A stretch of 9,908 bases of DNA from the NCBI GenBank assembly GCA_045114235.1, contig JBGUKB010000046.1:1-9908 (forward strand). The letters run 5' to 3'. Positions 5,560 through 9,908 of the stretch are shown here, piece after piece. Position 1 is the stretch's first letter. Each line of letters starts with the position of its first letter. The stretch is from UBA1732 sp045114235 (GTDB lineage: Bacteria; Verrucomicrobiota; Lentisphaeria; Victivallales; UBA1829). The notes beneath the pieces were generated by a model. The model was not told the DNA's origin. It saw nothing but the letters and a program-made list of their open reading frames with translations, and did no database searches. A program made the translations under genes and the position numbers.

Positions 5560-7302
5560 TCAGTTTTCGAGGTACTTGTCGATGGCTGCGGCCTTCTTGA
5601 GGAGGTCGGCTGCGGCCTTGTCGGAGAGGCCGAATGTGTTGGCCGCGGCTTCCATGGCCTCGGAGTGGTCGTTGAAATCGCCTTCGAGGAATTTCACGGA
5701 GCCGTCGCCGAACACGACGAAGATGCCGTCGAAGTTCTCGGTGGGATCTTCATAGAACACCACGACTTCTTCCGGATTGTCGGCTTTCGCCGCGGCTTCC
5801 GGGGAAGTGAGGAACGTGAACGGAAACTCTTCTTCTTCCGAGTCGCCGACGACCACAAATTCCTTCATCGTCTCGTTCCACTTCGCGAAGACGAGTTCGC
5901 CTTCCTCGTCATCAACCGCGAAGAAAACGCTGCCTTCCGGAACCTTCGCTAACTTCAGCAGTGCGAACGCGGCGTTAGCGTTGACCTGGCGTTCCAGGGT
6001 GTCGAAGTCAATATCGTCCGATTTGTTGACGTTGTCCATGATCCCCTTCGCGAACGGTCCGACGTAGGGAAGCAGGCCGGAGACGAAGCCCGCGACGGTG
6101 CCGGAGTTCAGGAGCGCGATCTGCAGGTCCTTCGTGACCGTGGTGAAGGTGAGGCCGTCCGCGTCGATCTTCGAGGTGGCGAGCGTGCCGTGGAAGTCGC
6201 TCATGATGGCGAGGGAGGCGGGATCGGTCGCGGGGACCGCGCCGCCGGTGACGTTGCTCGCCATGGCGCCGAACACGGTGGTGATGCCGGCGATCATCTT
6301 GAAGTATTCTTCGGAAACATAGGAGAAGCTGGAGAAATCCTTGTCTGCGAGCGCGAGCATCTTGGCGAACTCGGCGTTGGCGGTCAGGTCGGAGCCCTTT
6401 CCGGCGATGCGGTCGCGGATGGCGGCTTCATCGTTGGTGGCGACGAGGTAGTTGCCGTCCTGGAAGATCGCGATGCCGTCGACCGGGACGATCTTGCCGT
6501 CCTTCACGAGCTCGGGGCTGGACTGGGAGATGAAATTTTCCAGCGCCTTCCAGCAGAGATCGCTCTTCGTGGTGAGTACGAACGCGTATTTCGGGATCAG
6601 GTCTATGATCGCCGCCGTGGGGTCTTCCCCGGCGAGGACGCCCTGAAGGTCCTCTTCCTTGAACTCGCGGGCTTCCACGTAGAACGAGATGCCGGAGATG
6701 CACTCGAGAAGCTTGTCGGGCTGGATGCCGGCGCTGGCGAGGTCGGAGATCTGTCCGTCGATCGCCGCCATGGTTTCTTCATCCAGCGTGGCGCGGAGCT
6801 TCTTGTCGACGAACGCGTAGAGAACGCCGGGCTCGAACTTCATGGAGACGGCGCAGGCGGATTTCGGGGAGGTGAGCTTGAGCTCGGGGGCAGCGCCCTT
6901 GGAGGCTTCGGCGCCGATGAGGTCCCAGAAGACGCCCTTGTGTTCCGGCGCGTACTCGAAGTCGATGCAGCGGTAGTAGTCGCCGTTCTTCTTCACGCTG
7001 GTGCCGGAGCCCTGGAAGGTCTTCAGCCCGAGTTCGTCGACGATGCCGCGGATGGCGGTGAAGATCTCCTTGGCTTCGGGGACGTCGGCCGGGATCAGAA
7101 CGTTGAACGAGTCGAACATCTTGTCGACCATCTGGCAGGCAGCCGCGCCCTGCGTGTAGCTGTAGGCGATGCCGCCCTTTTCGAGGCGGGACGTGGTCTT
7201 TTCGAAGACAGCGGCGTCGTCCTGGGCGCGACCGCAGAACGGAAGTGCCGCGAGGGCGGAGAACGCGAATGCCGCGATCCATGCGAATTTGGAGTGTTTC
7301 AT
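5560..7302 (-). CDS. Exported protein of unknown function with degenerate H-X9-DG-like C-terminus
   Basis: The 580-residue protein starts with a clear Sec signal peptide: MKHSK, a hydrophobic core (residues 7-22) and probable cleavage after GRA (24-26). Cys23 does not sit in a good lipobox, so I favour signal peptidase I. The mature part is acidic and alternates alpha and beta segments, loosely recalling DUF3352-type periplasmic proteins; I do not assign a family. Residues 513-539 (VVVFYEDPTENFDGIFVVFGDGSVKFL, given here in pieces: VVVFYEDP, then GIFVVFGDGSVKFL) resemble the H-X9-DG segment found at the end of many PVC-group pseudopilin-like proteins. Here Asn523 takes the place of the His, nine residues before Asp533-Gly534. 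A helical, alanine-rich tail follows. The start at 7302 is chosen over an in-frame ATG at 7389 because AGGAG (7314-7310) precedes it, the signal peptide begins there, and the predicted transcription start lies near 7389. It is flanked by its own promoter and terminator. Confidence 0.85.
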   Translation of the reverse strand: MKHSKFAWIAAFAFSALAALPFCGRAQDDAAVFEKTTSRLEKGGIAYSYTQGAAACQMVDKMFDSFNVLIPADVPEAKEIFTAIRGIVDELGLKTFQGSGTSVKKNGDYYRCIDFEYAPEHKGVFWDLIGAEASKGAAPELKLTSPKSACAVSMKFEPGVLYAFVDKKLRATLDEETMAAIDGQISDLASAGIQPDKLLECISGISFYVEAREFKEEDLQGVLAGEDPTAAIIDLIPKYAFVLTTKSDLCWKALENFISQSSPELVKDGKIVPVDGIAIFQDGNYLVATNDEAAIRDRIAGKGSDLTANAEFAKMLALADKDFSSFSYVSEEYFKMIAGITTVFGAMASNVTGGAVPATDPASLAIMSDFHGTLATSKIDADGLTFTTVTKDLQIALLNSGTVAGFVSGLLPYVGPFAKGIMDNVNKSDDIDFDTLERQVNANAAFALLKLAKVPEGSVFFAVDDEEGELVFAKWNETMKEFVVVGDSEEEEFPFTFLTSPEAAAKADNPEEVVVFYEDPTENFDGIFVVFGDGSVKFLEGDFNDHSEAMEAAANTFGLSDKAAADLLKKAAAIDKYLEN

Positions 7303-7342
7303 GGTGTTTCTCCTGTGAAATATGGGTGAATAGTTTGGTGTT

Positions 7343-7379
7343 GAAAAAAGAAAACGTACGCCCGGTATTGAGCCGGACG
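7343..7379 (-). promoter_or_regulatory. Leader hairpin followed by a U-rich run (possible attenuator)
   Basis: On the - strand CGTCCGG (7379-7373) pairs with CCGGGCG (7365-7359), one pair being G-U, over a 7-base loop. It is followed by TACG and then TTTTCTTTTTT (7354-7344). It sits between the predicted transcription start and the ribosome binding site. A terminator-like leader or a 5' stabilising hairpin are both possible; the four-base gap before the U run weakens the terminator reading. Confidence 0.4.
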
Positions 7380-7395
7380 GGAACGCCAAAGCAAT

Positions 7396-7424
7396 AATCT
7401 ACACCCCGGCGATTCTTTTTTCAA
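7396..7424 (-). promoter_or_regulatory. Sigma70-type promoter of the exported-protein gene
   Basis: Read on the - strand: TTGAAA (7424-7419), a 17-bp spacer, then TAGATT (7401-7396). An AT-rich stretch lies upstream. The predicted start near 7389 gives a leader of about 87 bases. Confidence 0.55.
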
Positions 7425-7562
7425 CCGGATAGCGCAGTTATTAAAGAATTATTTAAGAAAAATCCGATCGTTATTCCGTTGTGCGGGCGAGTTCGAGGCG
7501 GGAATGAAGACGGAGAAAAGACGGGGCAGGGGGCTTTTTTCGGTTTTTTCGGAGGATTCCTC

Positions 7563-7590
7563 TTGATTTTTCGGCGGTATCGCTTATTGT
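7563..7590 (+). promoter_or_regulatory. Candidate promoter of the small-protein and MscS genes
   Basis: TTGATT (7563-7568), a 16-bp spacer and TATTGT (7585-7590) give a moderate sigma70 match, with the gene start about 40 bases beyond the expected +1. The surrounding DNA is T-rich, so chance matches are likely. Confidence 0.35.
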
Positions 7591-7636
7591 TTTTACTGCA
7601 ACTTTTTCCCGTGCTTTATCTTGAAAGGGTCGAACC

Positions 7637-8167
7637 ATGACACATGACGAAATCAAAGCGTTCATCGCGGACCGCACCCGCGAAGGACATAATCTCTCGA
7701 AAATCCAGGACATGCTCGCCGAACAGGGCGTGAAAATGACGTTTATGGAACTGCGCCTCATCGCGTCCGAGATCGAAACGTCGTTCTGGCAGAAGTCCGA
7801 ACCTCAGCCGGAACCCGCCCCCGAACCGGAAAAGCCTGCGCAGGACGCCGCGCCCGCCGAAGAGGCCGATGAGCTCCCGGCGGACGATGCCGGGGCGGAA
7901 CAGCTTCCCCCGGACGATGCCGCGCCCGCGGATGCCCCGGCGGACGACGGGAAAGCCGCCCCGCGCGGACGCACCACGGTCACGATCGACCAGCTCGCGC
8001 GGCCCGGATTCCTGGCGACCGGCGGCGTGTCGTTCGGGTCCGGCGCGAGCGGGAACTGGTGCCTCGACCAGATGGGGCGCCTGATGTTCGAGAAGCTCGA
8101 AGGCAAGCCCGACCGCCAGGACCTGCAGGAATTCCAACTGGAGCTCCAGCGCATGTTCGCGAACTGA
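7637..8167 (+). CDS. Small two-domain protein of unknown function
   Basis: This 176-residue cytosolic protein has three parts. Residues 1-50 are predicted helical and begin DEIKAFIADRTREGHNLSKI, looking like a small helix-turn-helix or helical-hairpin domain (LSKIQDMLAEQGVKMTFMEL). Residues 53-112 form an acidic linker rich in Pro, Ala, Glu and Asp (repeated PADD/PPDD). Residues 113-176 form a compact domain: TVTIDQLARPGF, GGVSFGSGASGNWCLDQMGRL, then a helix ending EFQLELQRMF. I recall similar head-linker-tail proteins in Verrucomicrobia and Lentisphaerae but know no function for them. An AAAGGG ribosome site lies seven bases before the ATG. The MscS gene follows after 63 bp with no terminator between, so co-transcription is likely; that alone does not link it to osmotic stress. 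Confidence 0.8.
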   Translation: MTHDEIKAFIADRTREGHNLSKIQDMLAEQGVKMTFMELRLIASEIETSFWQKSEPQPEPAPEPEKPAQDAAPAEEADELPADDAGAEQLPPDDAAPADAPADDGKAAPRGRTTVTIDQLARPGFLATGGVSFGSGASGNWCLDQMGRLMFEKLEGKPDRQDLQEFQLELQRMFAN

Positions 8168-8230
8168 TCTTCCCCCGTTTTTATCCGTACCCTTACCCCA
8201 TAATTTCACCCCAAAAGAAAGGTATTCGGA

Positions 8231-9235
8231 ATGTTCTTTTATACCTTGCTCGCCGCGGCCGCAGAGGCCGTCCAGCCCGTCGCCGCCGCCGCTGAAACCG
8301 CCCCCGCGACGGCCCAGCAGAAACAGTCCCTCCTCGAAAGCCATCTGAACGAGACCGGAAACATGGTCCGCCAGATCCACGAACAGGGCCCCGGGTTCTT
8401 CTCGAACCTGTGGGAGAAACACAGCGACGACATAATCCACCTCGTGAAAGTCATCATCCTGGCGCTGGTCGTGATCGTGGTCGCCAAGCTCGTTTCCATG
8501 GCCGCGCGGAAGATCATCGCGCGCTTGTTCAAAAAGATTGAAGGCGACGAATCCCTCACCTACGCCACCTTCACGATCATCCGCACGCTCATCTGGGTGA
8601 TCGGCCTGCTCATCATCCTCGACCTCTTCGGATTCAATACCGCCAGCCTCCTGACTGTGCTCGGCGCCGCCGGACTCGCCATCGGCCTGGCCATGAAGGA
8701 TTCGCTCAGCAACATCGCCGCGGGCATCATGCTCCTGATCCTGCGTCCGTACAAGCTCGGCGACTACATCGACTGCGGCAGCGTCAGCGGCACCATCCAG
8801 CAGATGGGCCTCTTCTCCACCATCCTGAAGACCCCGGACGGACTCTTTGTCTCCACCCCGAACAGCGTGGTCTTCGGGACGCCGATCAAGAACTATTCGC
8901 GCAACCCGGTTCGCCGTTCGGACATCACGGTCGGCATCGCGTACGCCGATTCGCTGCCCGTCGCCATTCAGGCTATGAAAGACATCATGGCGCACGAGCC
9001 GATGGTCCTGAAGGACCCCGCGCCGGAAGTGCTCGTGTCCGAACTCGCCGACAGCTCCGTGCAGCTCACGCTCCGTTACTGGACCGCCACGGCGAACTAC
9101 TGGGGCGCCTACTGGTCCATCAAGGCGCAGCTCAAGCCCGCGATCGAGGCCGCCGGCCTCAATATCCCGTTCCCGCAGCGCGTCGTCACGTTCGTCAACG
9201 CCTCCGACACGGACGCGGCGAAGCCCGGCGCGTAA
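8231..9235 (+). CDS. Small-conductance mechanosensitive channel (MscS family)
   Basis: The 334-residue protein matches E. coli MscS in length and layout. MscS forms a heptameric inner-membrane channel that opens under membrane tension and releases solutes during hypo-osmotic shock. The N-terminus (residues 1-25) is hydrophobic and alanine-rich and may be a signal peptide. Membrane segments follow at about 68-90 and 114-133. The pore helix TM3 (137-172) carries TASLLTVLGAAGLAIGLA and SLSNIAAGIMLLILRP, close to the E. coli pore motif with its alternating Gly/Ala packing. The beta domain contains STPNSVVFGTPIKNYSRNPVRR (given as STPNS...NYSRNPVRR, 208-229), and the C-terminal alpha/beta domain ends with AAGLNIPFPQRVV. 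The start follows AAAGG, eight bases upstream. It probably shares a transcript with the preceding small gene, and a strong hairpin follows the stop. Confidence 0.96.
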   Translation: MFFYTLLAAAAEAVQPVAAAAETAPATAQQKQSLLESHLNETGNMVRQIHEQGPGFFSNLWEKHSDDIIHLVKVIILALVVIVVAKLVSMAARKIIARLFKKIEGDESLTYATFTIIRTLIWVIGLLIILDLFGFNTASLLTVLGAAGLAIGLAMKDSLSNIAAGIMLLILRPYKLGDYIDCGSVSGTIQQMGLFSTILKTPDGLFVSTPNSVVFGTPIKNYSRNPVRRSDITVGIAYADSLPVAIQAMKDIMAHEPMVLKDPAPEVLVSELADSSVQLTLRYWTATANYWGAYWSIKAQLKPAIEAAGLNIPFPQRVVTFVNASDTDAAKPGA

Positions 9236-9256
9236 GAGCTTGTTCCTTCGCTCATC

Positions 9257-9308
9257 GGGGAACCATACGCGGTCCGTTGAAGCTCCGCGCATGGTTTCCC
9301 CTTTCTTT
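9257..9308 (+). terminator. Long hairpin terminator after the MscS gene
   Basis: GGGGAACCATACGCGG (9257-9272) pairs with CCGCGCATGGTTTCCCC (9285-9301) with one bulge and one mismatch over a 12-base loop, followed by TTTCTTT. Outer arms CGCTCA (9249-9254) and TGAGCG (9308-9313) extend the inverted repeat. The T run is interrupted by a C, but the stem is strong. Confidence 0.75.
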
Positions 9309-9373
9309 GAGCGTGGCGCATGCAAGGCAACTAAAAAAGTAGAGATTTTCTTTCGTTTTTGTTTGATTTCGGC

Positions 9374-9401
9374 TTGACTTTTGCGAAAAGTGTGCTAAAG
9401 T
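9374..9401 (+). promoter_or_regulatory. Sigma70-type promoter with extended -10 for cysK
   Basis: TTGACT (9374-9379), a 16-bp spacer and TAAAGT (9396-9401) preceded by TGC (extended -10). An overlapping TATATT at 9401-9406 would need a 21-bp spacer and is less likely. The expected +1 near 9408 leaves a leader of about 49 bases. Upstream DNA (9335-9369) is AT-rich. No clear regulator site is visible. Confidence 0.72.
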
Positions 9402-9456
9402 ATATTCACGACGTTTTTGGTAGACAACACAAACAAAACGAAAGGAGACAATCCCT

Positions 9457-9908
9457 ATGAGCATCGCAAACACCATCCTCGACAAGATCGGCGGCACCCC
9501 TCTGGTCCGCATCAACAAACTGAACAAAAGCGGCGCTGAAGTCGTCGTCAAGGTCGAATCGTTCAACCCCGGCAGTTCGGTGAAGGACCGTATCGCGTTC
9601 GCCATGATTGAAGCGGCGGAGCAGGAAGGCAAGCTGAAGCCCGGCGCGCTCATCATCGAGCCGACCAGCGGCAACACGGGCATCGGGCTCGCGTTCGTGG
9701 CGGCGGTGAAGGGCTACCACCTGATCCTGACCATGCCGGAGACCATGAGCATCGAGCGTCGCAAGCTCGCGCAGGCATACGGTGCCGAGATCGTCCTGAC
9801 CGAAGGCGCGAAGGGCATGAAGGGCGCGATAGCAAAGGCGCTCGAACTCCGCGAGGCCAATCCCGGCTCGTTCATCCCGCAGCAGTTCGAGAATCCGGCG
9901 AACCCGGC
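9457..9908 (+). CDS. cysK: Cysteine synthase (O-acetylserine sulfhydrylase), N-terminal part
   Basis: The window shows the first 150 residues; the gene runs off the right edge. The protein begins NTILDKIGGTPLVRINKL, typical of CysK, and carries Lys43 in NPGSSVKDRIA, the lysine that forms the Schiff base with pyridoxal phosphate. PTSGNTG (69-75) is the loop that binds the substrate carboxylate and cofactor, followed by AFVAAVKGY and the MPETMSIERRKLAQAYGAE segment (MPETMS...GAE). The enzyme makes cysteine from O-acetylserine and sulfide in the cytosol. AAAGGAGA (9441-9448) lies eight bases before the ATG and a promoter is visible upstream. Cystathionine beta-synthase shares these motifs, but the short N-terminus and local sequence favour CysK. 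Confidence 0.96.
   Translation, partial: MSIANTILDKIGGTPLVRINKLNKSGAEVVVKVESFNPGSSVKDRIAFAMIEAAEQEGKLKPGALIIEPTSGNTGIGLAFVAAVKGYHLILTMPETMSIERRKLAQAYGAEIVLTEGAKGMKGAIAKALELREANPGSFIPQQFENPANP

Larger units (their letters stand above)
7303..7636. other. Divergent intergenic region
   Basis: This 334-bp stretch separates two divergent genes. The left half holds the ribosome binding site, leader hairpin and promoter of the - strand gene. Next to it is an AT-rich patch (7437-7462, with TTAAAGAATTATTTAA) that could act as an UP element. The right half is purine-rich (7490-7535), then T-rich, with a weaker candidate + strand promoter. I see no convincing small gene. Confidence 0.7.

Noticed and set aside
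6190..7329. Long open frame on the + strand opposite the exported-protein gene
   Set aside because: It is composed mainly of Gly, Asp, Val, Glu and Arg, with no domain; the opposite strand has a signal peptide, ribosome site, promoter and terminator.
7300..7389. Longer version of the exported protein starting at 7389
   Set aside because: It would begin at the predicted transcription start, lacks a ribosome site and would bury the signal peptide that starts at 7302.
7471..7761. Possible 96-residue gene on the - strand in the divergent gap
   Set aside because: Its first third is antisense to the start of the 7637 gene, no ribosome site is evident, and the composition is random-like.
8199..8204. 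CATAAT as a separate -10 for the MscS gene
   Set aside because: No acceptable -35 lies 16-18 bp upstream, so co-transcription with the preceding gene is simpler.
7616..9325. Long open frame on the - strand opposite the small gene and MscS
   Set aside because: It spans two real genes and an intergenic gap with Arg/Gly/Asp-rich, domain-free sequence.

Overview
The window is GC-rich bacterial chromosome (roughly 60% G+C by eye), with short gaps and consistent GGAG/AGGAG ribosome binding sites. A PVC-group bacterium, perhaps Lentisphaerota/Victivallales, is my best guess. The reasons are a degenerate H-X9-DG-type C-terminus on a secreted protein, a large protein combining a papain-like domain, AIDA-type repeats and FG-GAP/VCBS-like repeats, and a small two-domain protein of a type I associate with this group. 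No rRNA or phylogenetic marker is present, so this placement is inference. I found no tRNA, rRNA, CRISPR array, transposase, phage gene or defence system.

Left part, + strand (1-2384): the 3' end of a dihydroorotate dehydrogenase gene (pyrD), an inositol-monophosphatase-family phosphatase, and an FkbM-like methyltransferase with a repetitive acidic N-terminus. Gaps of 18 and 30 bp suggest one transcript. It ends at an intrinsic terminator in the convergent gap around 2385-2498. That gap holds two homologous hairpin elements in inverted orientation, centred on CAATTG.

Middle part, - strand (2499-7302): two separately transcribed genes. The first (2499-5366) encodes a 955-residue modular protein: papain-like/C39-like Cys-His-Asp domain, CARDB-like domain, AIDA-type repeats and six FG-GAP/VCBS-like repeats. 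It has its own extended -10 promoter and no visible signal peptide. The second (5560-7302) encodes a 580-residue exported protein ending in a degenerate H-X9-DG motif. It has its own promoter, a leader hairpin followed by a U-rich run, and an intrinsic terminator.

Right part, + strand (7637-9908): a small two-domain protein of unknown function, then an MscS-type mechanosensitive channel, probably co-transcribed. A long hairpin terminator follows, then the start of a cysteine synthase gene (cysK) with a good promoter.

Most of the genes are housekeeping. The parts that merit attention are the modular Cys-protease-like protein without an export signal, the inverted pair of covarying hairpins, the FkbM-like enzyme with altered motif residues, and the possible attenuator in front of the exported-protein gene.
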